From assembly GCF_026151205.1 (NCBI RefSeq), contig NC_087080.1, forward strand, positions 9,409,837 to 9,473,836: a stretch of 64,000 nt of DNA, given 5' to 3'. Shown here in pieces: positions 1-11,085 of this stretch. A model generated the notes under the pieces. The model was given only the letters and a program-made list of their open reading frames with translations, did not search any database and had not been told where the DNA came from. Source of the DNA: Bolinopsis microptera. Taxonomy: Eukaryota > Ctenophora > Tentaculata > Lobata > Bolinopsidae. Numbering within the stretch: the first letter of the stretch is position 1; each line of letters starts with the position of its first letter. A program made the position numbers and the translations under genes.

Positions 1-850
1 AGACGTCAAATATGGAGTTTTACGGAAGAGAATTAAATATAGGAACTTATTAAAGAGTAGACCACAGAACTAATCTCCAAAAACTATATTATGACTCGTG
101 AATCTAAAGCTTGTGAGGAAATGGTCATGTGACATGAAAGTGGAATGAGTTTAGGAGTGAGCAGACGAATGCTGACAAACTCTTTCAACAAGGTGAACTA
201 AAGCGGAAGAGGATAAATGGGATGGTGTGTCACGTGATAAATGAAATAGGTCTGATAGGATGGCTAATTAATTGAGTGAAGCTTATTGGTTGAAGTGCAA
301 TGCGTCTACAGTAATTAATGACAGATATGAAACTTAATGCTGGGAACTTGGGAGTGTATATGATTCGAGGTGCTGAAATTGTGCAATCTAAACGGTACAA
401 TTTGAGGTGAAGGTGATTCGTGATAATTTACAAAAAATTTCAAATTATTCGTGATAATTTACAAAAAATTTTAAATTAAAAAAATATAAACTATATAAAT
501 ACTACTGAGCAATTACTTCATTAGGATTAAAACGTGATTACATAAAGATTAAAGTTATTCTAAATTTCAATCTAATCCTATTCTTAAATAATAATATGTA
601 CCTGAACTAAAATATACCTATCGCACATATATAATGAGGAGGTAACACATTTAATGTGCAATCAGCAATGTGTAAATGTGTAATGTGTAAATTTGTAATG
701 TGCAAATATGCAATGTGTAAATGTGCCATGTGCAATGTGTAAATGTGTAAATGTGTAAATGTGCAAATGTATAAATGTGTAAATGTGTAAATGTGTAATG
801 TGTAATGTGTAAATGTGTAAATGTGCAATGTGTAAATGTGCAATTTGCAG
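1..850 (+). other. Intron of the receptor phosphatase gene (5' part outside window)
   Basis: No convincing exon is seen on either strand. The stretch ends in a splice acceptor (TTTGCAG at 844-850) directly before an in-frame phosphatase exon, so the 5' part of that gene, including the start of domain D1, lies before this window. Around 415-475 a ~30-bp segment with GTGATAATTTACAAAAAATT is repeated twice. From about 650 the intron is a degenerate tandem repeat. Confidence 0.6.
651..845. repeat. Tandem repeat of GTGTAAAT-type units
   Basis: Degenerate 7- to 15-bp units of the form AATGTGTAAATGTG and AATGTGCAAATATG run without a break up to the splice acceptor of the next exon. The open frame on the opposite strand here is only the repeat read as Thr/His/Leu/Tyr and is not a gene. 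Confidence 0.85.
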
Positions 851-3800
851 GTTACCAATCTAGTGGAGAAGGGCCGTAAGAAGTGTGAAGAGTACTGGAG
901 CGACACCAAACCCCAGAGTTACGGTAACACCACCGTGGAGTGTCTGGGTATTGTATCCTTCCCCGACTACAAAGTCCGGAAACTTTCCGTCACACAGGTT
1001 TTTTAACATTAAGACATCAACTTCAACTTCAGTTTACATAGGACAGTAAGTCCTGCATACGCTTTTCAGTATGATGGAAATAATTTCGAATCTCCCATGT
1101 AAAATCCCCTGATCCACGTCTTTAAAGCTAAGGACCCGGTACATTCCGCTAACACTGTTTCTCGCCAGGGTTCAGGTAAGTCGCGGATAGTAACTCACTA
1201 CCATTACGAGGGATGGCCCGACCACGGTGTACCGGATACTCCCACTAGTATGATAGCCTTCGCTAAACGGGCCTTCTCCGACAACCTCCAGGGACAAGGT
1301 ATGTTGGTTGTGGTGGTGTGTATTCGGGAACTTAGAAGAGGGTTCCTAATTGAAATCTAGTAGTTACAGTTCCGTACTGATAGCTGTATTTGCGTGTCAA
1401 CTGCAAATAAACTAATAGACAACACACACTGTGTTACACAGAGTGTAAGAGTGTTACATAGGGTGTTACACAGAGTGTTACATAGGGTGTTACACAGAGT
1501 GTTACATAGGGTGTTACACAGAGTGTTACACAGAATGTTACACAGAGTGTTACACAGTGTGTTACACAGTGTGTTACACAGAGTGTTACACAGAGTGTTA
1601 CACAGTGTGTTACACACTGTGTTACACAGAGTGTTACACAGAGTGTTACACAGAGTGTAAGAGTGTTACATAGGGTGTTACACAGGGTGTTACACAATAC
1701 ACACCCACACTAACACCCACCCCTCCCCCAGGTCCCATATGTGTACACTGCAGTGCGGGTGTGGGGAGGACAGGGACTATCATCTCCCTCCACCTCCAGA
1801 TGGAGAACGTGAAGAACAACAACAAGATCAACATATACGACACTGTCGTGCAGTTGAGGAAGTGCAGGAAGATAATGGTCCAGACTGAATCCCAGTGAGT
1901 CGGATTACTGTTCATAAATTACGCTTGTAGTGTTATTTTGTTCTGTCCCTCGTTGTAATGGAGCCTGTCCAGTTTGTGATTACTTAAGATTTTATTAAAT
2001 TCAGCAGTGTTGATCAAGCTCTTAGACAGCCCCTTAAACCCCCCCCCCCCCCCCCCCCGCCCAGTTGTTTTGTTGTGGACCCCCATTTATATCCCTTTCT
2101 TCCAGATACGTGTTTGTCTATCAAGCTGTTAACGAGTTGTTGAGATGTGGAGATACTGAGATATACGCCCAGATGCTCTCCCACGCGTACAGGTACTTCA
2201 CATAATCCATTACATGTAGTAAAATTAATCATACTAAAATCCATATTAGGTATTATATCTGCATACTACCTTCACGTTCGTGAATACAGCTTTCTGATAT
2301 TTTATCCGTCTGAAAAATCGATCTACCGAGTACCGACGCAAAAAGCTTCCAAAGGATTTTTTACTTTTTTAAGTCCCATTAAGTGCCCTTTAAGGGCTAT
2401 GGCTTACCAACTTTTTTTCAAAACTTTTCCACGTGTCTTAATGCCACTTTTTGCCACTTTTTACCACCTTTTACCACCTTTCTTGTTTGTCGAATATCTT
2501 TAGTTGTGAACATTGTAGAAGGTTGCGGATTAATCGAACCGCAAATATACAGAATAGTATTACAGGTTATATATTATGAATATCATCATTGCCAAAATAA
2601 AAACCAGTCCATGGGACTGAAAAAATTAGTTGACTTTCAATTCGAAAGAGTTAAATTCTAAATTATTCATGTCGGTTTTATTTGAGGTATTTCTAGATCC
2701 TCTAATGCACTATAAAAGTAATTTCCTAATTAAAAATGATAATTTACACCGATAATAATTTATTATATCGTTGTATTTCTGTTTCTTTTTATAAGCAGTC
2801 AGTTAATTAGATAATAATCAATTAGCTAATTAGCAAAACTTTATAATTTTTCATTGGCTCAAAATGATCGAAATAGCTTAAAACACGGAGAAAAGTAGTC
2901 TTTAGAAAAACTTCGTTATACGAATGGTCGTTTTTTGCAGAAAGACGTGGATTTTGGAGATCGTGGTATAGTAGGTATAGGTCTGAATATGTTGTCGCTA
3001 CTTCCGTCCCTTTGTACGTGTTTGTACGTGGCACGCGTAGTGTACTGATGTGTATAAAACATGAGTATGGTTTACTTTTGCTTACAATTTCTTGAATTAC
3101 AAATATAAGTTAAGTTCTACGGCAATTGAATTAAATTTCAAGTGTTTCCCGTATTTAAACTTTAAAGCATAATTTATCAATATTTGATATTATTGTTATG
3201 AAGTGAGCTGATTAGAGCTTATACTTATAATTATAGTGAATGGAAATCTAGCGTCCGCCAAAACGAAACAACGGGCGCAATTCTTGTTTTGCATGAAACG
3301 GAGAAATTTTTTTCAAAAAAATCGGTACATACTACATTTTTTGTTTCAAGAATAATAAAATCACCAATATTTGTAGTTGGAGTCAACATCCTTAATAACA
3401 ATTCTTCATAATCTGTCCCTATAATCAATATCCAAGAAATCCAGAAGAAATTTCCCGTATCCTGGATTAAACTTCCTGCATATCTATCGTAATCAAATAC
3501 AGTAGCTGCAGAAGTGAATAGTAATGGCCGTGTCATATACCTAAACCAAAGTCACATACCTAAACTTTGTGATAATATCGAACATAATCCTACTCCTAAC
3601 AATTTCGAAAATTCGAATTATATATTTTTCGCCAAAAGTGAAGAAATTGCATGAAACGTGGACAAAAATGCTTTTTTTAAAACTCCGTGAATGTTTCGTT
3701 TCAAGAATACTAAAATCATGATCACCGATATTTGTAGTTGGTGATCACGATATTAGAATTTTATGATTGATTACAGTACCAGAAAGCGTACAATGTCAAC

Positions 3801-4074
3801 TCGCTCTTTTCAATGCTCTTCGATCCGTCCCACATTAATCCCGAGCTGATAATCATGGCCCCCAAATATCCTGCGGCAAGAACCTATCTTTTTGCTTCAC
3901 AACATCCCAATCCCAAATCTTTAATAACTCTCCTGGCACTCATTTAACTGGATAGATTATTTACTACCGTATATAGTATAGTAATAGTATATAATGTATA
4001 GTATACTATAGTACATGTAGGTATAGTATATGTATAGTATTATACTACCCCTTGCCCGACGCCTGTATCTAGCG

Positions 4075-4109
<35 letters not shown>

Positions 4110-7100
4110 ACCCCCCCCCCCCCCCCCCCCCCCCCCCCACCCCCGCTGAAAAAGCGCCCCCCCTGTTGTCGCCCCTCCCTAAAATTGGACAAATTAGATG
4201 AATTTAGAGGATACGCCGGTAAAATCTATAAAAAAGTGTGTTTCTAAAGCAAAACGCGCAGTTTTGCTAGTAACGTAGTTAAGTTTTTCAAAATTTTCCA
4301 ACATTCAAACAACGATTTGATGTCTGAAGTGTCCGTGAGGACTGAGGTGATTCAATGCGATAAAGGGTGTGCTTGGCATGGCACCAGACATCATTCTGAG
4401 TGCCAAAGCCTGGACACTCCTGCAGACTGCAGATCAGGTAGCCTAATTGTACAGGACACAGGTAATAAACACATACCTTTGCTGTGACTCAAGACAAATC
4501 ACATACATGGAATTCGATCAAAAGTTCCTTTGAGATCGTTGCACCTCTTAATATTGCTTCTGCGGAACACTCCTGGCTTCTCAATACTCCTTCCACGGAA
4601 CAAGTGGAACGAAAAATCTAGATTATAATCTGATTATAATCTGTGACTGGGTGTAGTTAGACTTTATTATAACTTAATTTTCTTAATACAGTAGCGGCAG
4701 ATAAAAATGCAGAAGTGAATAGTAATGTGATTACGATAGTTTAATCCCAGGAAGTTTCATCCCGGCCGTCACATACCTAAACTTTATAATAATATCGAAC
4801 ATAATATACTCCTAAAAATTTCCGAGAAATCCTGTTTATATACAGGATTTCTCGGAAATTGCTTAGTAGAGGGACAGGTTAGGGAGGATTGTTATTACGG
4901 ATGTTGACTCCAACTACAAATATTGGTGATTTTATTATTCTTGAAACGAAAAATTTACAGATTTTGTTTGAAAAAATATTTTTCTCCACGTTTCGTGCAA
5001 TTTGAGTTTTTCAAAATGTAAGTGAAAAATTAAGCTATTTCGATCATTTTGAGCCAATAAAAAATGATTTGTTAAACAAAGACAAAATTTGTCTTTACAA
5101 AAGGGTAACTCGGTAATCTGCCGATGCACATCTGGGGCACACCTCGGGCACACCTCGGGCACAAACTCGGGCACACCTCGGGCACACCTGGGGCACAAAG
5201 CACACCTCGGGCAGAACCACCTAGGGCACACCTCGGGCACACCTCGGGCACATCTCTGGCACATCTCGGGCAAAATTCGGGCATGGTAATTGGAAAACCT
5301 TGGGAAAAGAACCTGGGCACATCTGGTGTGCCCGAGGTGTGCTTTGTGCCCCAGGTGTCCCGAGTTTGTGCCCCAGGTGTGCCCCAGGTGTGCCCCAGAT
5401 GTGCATCGGCAGATTACCGAGTTACCGTATTCGACAAACAAGAAAGGTGGTAAAAAGTGGTAAAATTGGCAAAAAGTAACATTAAGACACGTGGAAAAGT
5501 TTAGAAAAGTTGGCCAGCCATTAAGGGCACCTAATGGGACTCAAAAACTACAAAAATCCTTAGAAAGCTTCTTGTGTCGGTATATTGATTTTTCAGACGG
5601 ATCTGTCTGTACTACATGATTTGATTTGTAACACCCTGATATTCTCAGGGATTTGAGGAAGACCGTGTCAGGCACAGATAAAACTGGTATTCAGGTAGAA
5701 TACCAGAGACTGGTTTACATTGCTAAAGAGGACTCCAATGGCAAGTTTATAGAAGCTACAAAAGAGTATAATCACAATAAAAACAGATATCACAACATCC
5801 TGCCTTACGAGAAGAACCGAGTCAAACTCGCTTATCAGGTAAATTAAAATACAAATTGTTTCGCTCAGAAAAAAATACAGACCATCTCAGATCAGATGGA
5901 CTGTATTTTGTCTAAGCGATGGTTTTTCTCATTTGTCTCTTTATGAGTTGGATGTCCTAAGGGGTCATGTCATTGAGTTGTAGTGCACGTACGGAACGTT
6001 CGCTAAAAATGTTTTGTACATACTTTCACTAAAACTCATTTCACCTTCTGAACTAGTAGTGTTCAGTAGGATTCACGTACTCTTGTTCGACACGCACGTT
6101 CGACAAAATAAAATTTGCCAGATATCACCCCTGCCGTACTTCGGTACGTGTCGAACTAGAGTCCGGGTAGCGTACTCTAGTCCGACAAATAGTTTCTACT
6201 TGTGATCCAATGGCTATTGCTGGGTCGTCATCATAGGATCACAGGGTTCAATGGCAGATACAAATATTTTCTGACATTTAGCAACCATGAGCGGTTAGAA
6301 ATTCAAGAACCTTTCAGTATAATTTTAATTCTCCTGTTTACCACTCAGTTCCGGTCTAGCTAACAGGAAATTAGATCGATATCCGACTGATTTCGATTCA
6401 GCAGCCAAATCTCTAGACCGGTACTCGGTAACTAGTCGTTTGTGATAATATAAAGTGTGGTATGTGGTAGATATTTATAAAGCGTACTTTACAAAAATTT
6501 GCTCCTTCATAAAAAAAATTATCGATTTTTACATTCCACACACTATTTTCAACTCACCCTGTAGATCTATAAAACGGAGTACGAGTTATTACGTTAATCT
6601 TTTATCTCTCCACTAAGTCTACAATTCTGCTAGCTAACAATTGAATTATGAGTATGAGGACTATTAAATAGTCATAGATATGGATTATAGAGATTGCATT
6701 CACACATAATTGAACATCATGAGACTAGTGGAAAACAAACAAACGAATAGATTACAAGCTCGTAAAGGATCGTTGCTTGAGATCGGAGATTTCAAAACTC
6801 TCGTTCGACAGTCAAAGTTATCTTGTCGAACTTTAGTACGTGTCGAACTTGAGTCCAGGTAGCGCGCTTTGGTTCGACAGAGTACGTCTACCTTCAGTAG
6901 CATAAATACTACTACAATACAATACAATACAAATTAATAATTATCAGTTGGAGAAATTGAGATTTCAAAAAGTTTATTTTCATGAATTTTTGTTTTTGAT
7001 AATCACTGACGTTCACTAACATTCACTACAAAATGACTGGAACGTGCGTTCAATACGACAAAATCTACCGTTCACTTCAACTAAGTGACCGTCATTCACA

Positions 7101-9261
7101 TATTACGTAATCACTTTGGACGATTTTTACCCCCCCCCCCCCCCCCCCCGTCCTCCGTAATCAGTTTTACGCATAGCTATTGTGTCAAAATTAGACTAGC
7201 GTAATCATTTGGAACCCCCCCCCCCCCCCCTCGGCTGATTACGTAATATGTGAATTGTGAACTACCCCTATACTAAGTATGATAGGAAGTCATTCATATT
7301 AAAGTATGATATAAACCACACCTCCCCTCTAACTACACCACCTCCCCAGACGGGCGTACCCGGAAGTGACTACATAAACGCCAGCTACATTTCCTCCTAC
7401 CACGAGAAGAACGTGTACATCTCGACCCAGGCTCCTAAGGATGGGACAGTTGTTGACTTCTGGAAGATGATATACGAGACAGGAGCCTGTTCTATCGTCT
7501 GTATGACTAATGTTGTCGGTATGTTATGTAATCTGTTCATAAAAAAGTTTCTTTGTGCTAAATTTCACTTTATTTGAAGTGTCAAAATAATACCAAAAAG
7601 TGCGACTTGAAGTTTCCTCATTTCTCTTTCTCCTATTTGTTTATAAATCATAATGCGTAAAAACACCCACCCCCCCCCCCCCCCCCCCCTGTAACACGAC
7701 CATCACCCCAGAGGAAGGTAAGATAAAGTGTGCCCAATACTCCCCCCCCCCCCCCCTGTAACACGACCATCACCCCAGAAGAAGGTAAGATAAAGTGTGC
7801 CCAATACTCCCCCCCCCCCCCCCTGTAACACGACCATCACCCCAGAGGAAGGTAAGATAAAGTGTGCCCAATACTCCCCCCCCCCCCCCCCTGTAACACG
7901 ACCATCACCCCAGAAGAAGGTAAGATAAAGTGTGCCCAATACTCCCCCCCCCCCCCTGTAACACGACCATCACCCCAGAGGAAGGTAAGATAAAGTGTGC
8001 CCAATACTCCCCCCCCCCCCCCCCTGTAACACGACCATCACCCCAGAGGAAGGTAAGATAAAGTGTGCCCAATACTCCCCCCCCCCCCCCTGTAACACGA
8101 CCATCACCCCAGAAGAAGGTAAGATAAAGTGTGCCCAATACTCCCCCCCCCCCCCCCCCCCTGTAACACGACCATCACCCCAGAGGAAGGTAAGATAAAG
8201 TGTGCCCAATACTCCCCCCCCCCCCTGTAACACGACCATCACCCCAGAAGAAGGTAAGATAAAGTGTGCCCAATACTGGCCGCTACAAGAGCAGGAAGAA
8301 GTAGAGTACGGATCCTGCAAGATAAAGTTACTGGCAGTGGATGAGGGTCCTGATATAACGAGGAGGGAGTTGTGTGTAACCCACTCCTCAGACGGCTACA
8401 AGGCTCTCAGACTTGTCAGGTAGGCGGGCAGATCTTCTTGTTAACCTTTTTAACCTCGTTACATCTTCTTTTTAGCCTTTTTAACCTCGTTACATCTTCT
8501 TGTTAACCTTTTATATTAATAATGCCGATTAAATTCAAAATAAGAGGGCTCTCTACAGTTTGATTTTAATGCTTATTTTGCCCCTTTTCTGATCTGATAG
8601 TGATAAGAGTACTCTTATCTTGACTCTTGTCACGAATAAGCAGATACAGCTCAGCTATAATTAGTTATAATTAGCAAATAATTAGCTATAATTAGTTTCT
8701 CACTCCTCAGATTATGGCACTTCACGACCCTCACAGAAAAGAGCATGAAGTTGGGAGGACTGGCCATGATAGGGGCAATAGAGAACATGGCTCGGTGGCA
8801 GAAACAACAGGGCAACAAGCCGGCTGTCGTGCACTGCGGTGGTGGGGTGGGGAGAGCTGCTGCTTTCATTGCTATTGCTAACTGTCTCGAACAGGTAGAT
8901 ATTGACATTGAGAATATCTCTAATCACAGTTCACACTATGTTGTATATATACTACTTATATAGAATATTCTCTGCAAGTTGTTTAGTTGGTTTCTTTTAA
9001 ATACTGAGCTTTGGGACAGAATTTAATGAATATAAAGACGGTCTGATAAAGTGTGTGCCCTTCAATTTAGGATGTAACTTTTACTAAATCCTCGCCTCCC
9101 CACAGCTAAAGTTAGAAGGAACTGTGGACATTTTCCAGACCGCCCTGCAGCTGCGTCGCTCCCGACCTTTCATGGTTCAAAGTGTAGATCAGTACGACTA
9201 CATCTACAGAGCACTGGTGCAGTATGTGGACAGCTTTGATAATTACGAGAACTTCAAATAG
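851..9261 (+). CDS. Receptor-type protein tyrosine phosphatase, tandem D1-D2 domains (3' part)
   Basis: Nine exons join in frame: 851-997, 1169-1298, 1732-1894, 2106-2192, 5649-5838, 7350-7518, 8248-8419, 8711-8894, 9106-9261, all with GT..AG introns and matching phases, giving 465 residues to a TAG stop. Visible D1 features are the WPD loop (WPDHGVP, about residues 65-71), the P-loop VHCSAGVGRTG (Cys99, Arg105) and the Q-loop region TESQYVFVYQ, so D1 should dephosphorylate phosphotyrosine. D2 begins near KNRYHNILPYEKNRVKL and has SDYINASYI and the loop HCGGGVGRAA (Cys395); WPD is replaced by WHFTTL and the P-loop Ala-Thr residues are changed, so D2 is probably inactive and regulatory or structural. 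A cytoplasmic location after a membrane segment is expected from the family, but ectodomain, membrane span and most of N-terminal D1 lie before the window. Orthology within receptor phosphatases cannot be fixed from this part. Confidence 0.93.
1438..1698. repeat. 12-bp minisatellite in phosphatase intron
   Basis: About 20 tandem 12-bp units, consensus GTTACACAGAGT with variants GTTACATAGGGT and GTTACACAGTGT. It ends 30 bp before the acceptor of the exon carrying the D1 active site. Open frames on both strands here (Cys-Asn-Thr-Leu or Val-Leu-His-Arg repeats) are products of the repeat. Confidence 0.95.
2039..2058. repeat. Poly(dC) tract before exon 2106-2192
   Basis: A run of about 18-20 C lies ~47 bp upstream of the acceptor TCTTCCAG of the fourth phosphatase exon. 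It is one of several long C runs on the coding strand of this gene. Confidence 0.9.
4074..4143. repeat. Interrupted poly(dC) tract
   Basis: Two runs of about 30 C are separated by GA, with a third short run after A, near the middle of the foldback element. The length in the true genome may differ, since such tracts are error-prone in sequencing. Confidence 0.9.
4817..4860. other. Perfect hairpin, 18-bp stem
   Basis: AATTTCCGAGAAATCCTG (4817-4834) is the exact reverse complement of 4843-4860, with an 8-nt AT loop. It lies in the inner part of the foldback element and may be a turn-around of an inverted duplication. Confidence 0.9.
5107..5425. repeat. Palindromic array of GGGCACACCTC units
   Basis: Eleven-bp units GGGCACACCTC (5130-5290) are followed by the same units inverted (GAGGTGTGCCC type, 5325-5400). 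The ends are exact inverted copies: AACTCGGTAATCTGCCGATG near 5107 against CATCGGCAGATTACCGAGTT near 5405-5424. Six overlapping open frames here reflect the repeat and none shows a conserved domain. Confidence 0.85.
6118..6900. repeat. Two copies of a GTACGTGTCGAAC repeat with intervening intron sequence
   Basis: 6128-6195 and 6833-6895 share GTACGTGTCGAACT..GAGTCC..GTAGCG with flanking inverted partners such as TTCGACA. A diverged relative with GTACGTGTCG and GATCCAGGTAACGTACT is at 18978-19025. The rest of 5839-7094 is intron without another recognised feature. Confidence 0.5.
7095..7254. mobile_element. 160-bp MITE with perfect 19-bp inverted ends and two C tracts
   Basis: TTCACATATTACGTAATCA (7095-7113) is exactly inverted as TGATTACGTAATATGTGAA (7236-7254). 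Two poly(dC) tracts lie inside (7131-7149, 7215-7230). No clear target-site duplication is visible, so the family is not assigned. It lies in the intron just before exon 7350-7518. Confidence 0.7.
7669..8277 (+). repeat. Nine-copy minisatellite duplicating a splice acceptor and the start of a coding exon
   Basis: Nine tandem units of about 63-72 bp each contain a C10-C19 run, TGTAACACGACCATCACCCC, the acceptor CAG, then the first ~28 nt of phosphatase exon 8248-8419 (A/GGAAGGTAAGATAAAG.. to CCCAATACT). Only the ninth copy continues into the full exon. Units alternate between AGAGGAAGG and AGAAGAAGG versions, so the array grew partly as dimers. Each unit also contains AAG/GTAAGA, a strong donor-like site six bases after the acceptor. 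Confidence 0.93.
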
Positions 9262-9570
9262 TTGGAATACTTCCGTAATACTGTTCAACTTTAGCGCAGG
9301 ATCGGTTCGCTTACTCGGCTTCAGTTAATTATGTGCGACATGTTTGGAACCGTGCAACCGAACCTGAACACATAACCGAAACTGAGCTAAAGTTAAACAG
9401 TGGAATTACTTGTGAGAGCAGTTTGGTTTATTAAAACCTGAACAAACCCATACCACCAACAGTGTCACAGTTTCTTAATAGTTTGAATGTTCGCCATGAT
9501 AAAAGTCATTTCGTCTTCGAGAAGAAAACCATTATTTTTACTATTGTATTGTATTTGAAGAGTTAATAAA
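9262..9570 (+). other. 3' UTR and polyadenylation signal of the phosphatase gene
   Basis: After the TAG stop an AATAAA hexamer occurs at 9565-9570. Within the UTR an imperfect inverted repeat pairs GTTCAACTTTAGC (about 9283) with GCTAAAGTTAAAC (about 9388), a possible RNA hairpin. The exact cleavage site is not known. Confidence 0.6.
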
Positions 9571-10379
9571 GTTGATTGACGGAAAGCATGTTATTTAACT
9601 ATTGGATAAAACATATGAAAATGTGGAGGAATGTTTTGAACCTTGACAAAGACTTGACCTATTGATTTGATGCTTGTTAATGAGTATAGAATTAGAAGAA
9701 AAGAAGACTGGATCAAATTATGTGTTATTGTAGTAGCAAGATATTTGAATTGTTTGTTTTATGTGAATTTCTACAATAACTGATAACGTTGATTTTGATC
9801 TATTTTGGGTCGAGGTTTATATATGACAGGGACGTGGTTATTTAATTTAGAACTTTTGTTATTAAAGGTCTTCTTTTCTTCTAGTTAATTCCCACACTAT
9901 ATATTTTTTAATTTCAGCATTTTGTAGATAAATCCGGTACGATTTATATTATTTTGTATTATTTATTTTGTTAAGAATTTTAGTTGTGTTTGCTGTTTGA
10001 CGCCAGTTGATAATATTGTATAACCGTTATTACCTCTCTCTCGATTCGAAATAGTAAGAAGCTGTTTAAGCTGCATATTTGACGCTTCGATTATTCACAT
10101 TGTTCAAATCTTTTATCATTTATTTGCTAACCAATTTGCAGAGTTTCACTTCTTTAGTTTTTCTCCGGTATCCAGTAACTAGTTTTCCATGAATTTGGAG
10201 GGTCCTGGAAGCTGTATTGAGTATATCCGAAGAAAACTTTGATGGAAAGAAAATTATGAAAATGTCCTACCGATAGGACATTTTCAGATGTTTCCTATAT
10301 TATATACTAACAGTAAGAACTCGCTAGTCAAAAGGGCCGGGAGGTCGGATAAGTTTAATCAAATTGCCAATAATAACTA
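9571..10379. other. Intergenic, nothing recognised
   Basis: AT-rich sequence without a supported exon. A short perfect hairpin (GAAAATGTCCTA, loop CCGA, TAGGACATTTTC; 10258-10285) is the only structure noted. Confidence 0.5.
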
Positions 10380-10935
10380 CCTTACTCGGGAATATTATAA
10401 CCGGGATAAAGTGGTGGGTTTTGGAAGATTCTGCCATATTTTTCCCGGTCAAAAATTTTACCAGTCATAAAAAAACCCGCCGACTCAGATTATGGGGTTC
10501 CAAGGGGGTGGTGATCATCATAATTTACCTGAAGTCTCATATGTGCTAGAGAAGACTTTTGAAGCAGTGGATGGAGGGCTGTAACTTTATTGGCGGTTGC
10601 TACCATAATTTCGTTATAAAAATCACAATTTGGTTATAGAAATCAGATTTCAGGGTGGACCGTGATTCTCACTTCTCTTGCCCATGAATCAGTGAATCGT
10701 AGAGAGTAATATCAATAACTGTAATATCAATAATAATATAACTGTAAATTGAAATAACTTCTTTAACAAGTAACAGAAACAGAAATTTCGGTTGAAAATT
10801 TGTTGACCTCTGAAAAAAAACTTGAAAGGTCGGCCACCGGTAAATACATGACCGGGATAATTTGGCGGGTTTTGGGAAAGTCCGCCATATTTTTCCCGGT
10901 CATAAATTAACCCGCTATAATATTCCCGAGTAAGG
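10380..10935. mobile_element. Non-autonomous DNA transposon, TIR CCTTACTCGGGAATATTATA
   Basis: The ends are a perfect inverted pair: CCTTACTCGGGAATATTATA at 10380-10399 and its reverse complement ending at 10935, flanked by TA on both sides. Subterminal blocks with CCGGGATAA..GGTGGGTTTTGG also form inverted pairs. A longer relative is at 55271-56116; the present copy lacks about 300 bp of its middle. Confidence 0.85.
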
Positions 10936-11085
10936 TATAAGTAATATTAATAAGATTATTAATATTATAGTTAAACCCCGATTTACCGCATATTACCCTA
11001 CAACTATCAGATTATTTGACAATTCACAACCCGGCCCATCACTCAAAAATTGAAAACTCGGACGAATTTATAATAATATAATTTG
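10936..11085. other. Short intergenic spacer
   Basis: AT-rich, no feature seen. Confidence 0.4.

Larger units (their letters stand above)
2290..5600. mobile_element. Foldback-type element with long inverted arms inside the 3.4-kb phosphatase intron
   Basis: The outer arms 2300-2500 and 5425-5600 are inverted copies (TTTTTCAGA near both ends, GGTGGTAAAAAGTGG against CCACTTTTTACCACC). Further in, 2845-2885 pairs with 5029-5065, and 3285-3420 pairs with 4870-5010 (GTAGTTGGAGTCAACATCC against GGATGTTGACTCCAACTAC). A segment at 3470-3610 is also present in direct orientation at 4690-4830. The centre holds TATAGTATA-rich sequence (3960-4050) and a long C tract. No transposase frame is visible. The gene reads across it in a single intron, so it appears to be tolerated. 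Confidence 0.75.

Noticed and set aside
5072-5453. Overlapping Cys-Pro-rich and His-Gly-rich frames
   Set aside because: They follow the 11-bp GGGCACACCTC repeat on both strands, with no conserved domain.
7703-8320. Frames with PPPPPCNTTITPEEGKIKCAQYS repeats considered as a repeat protein
   Set aside because: The Pro runs are the poly(dC) tracts and the rest is the duplicated acceptor and exon start; treated as a minisatellite, with splicing use left as a hypothesis. The reverse-strand GGGGG frames are its complement.
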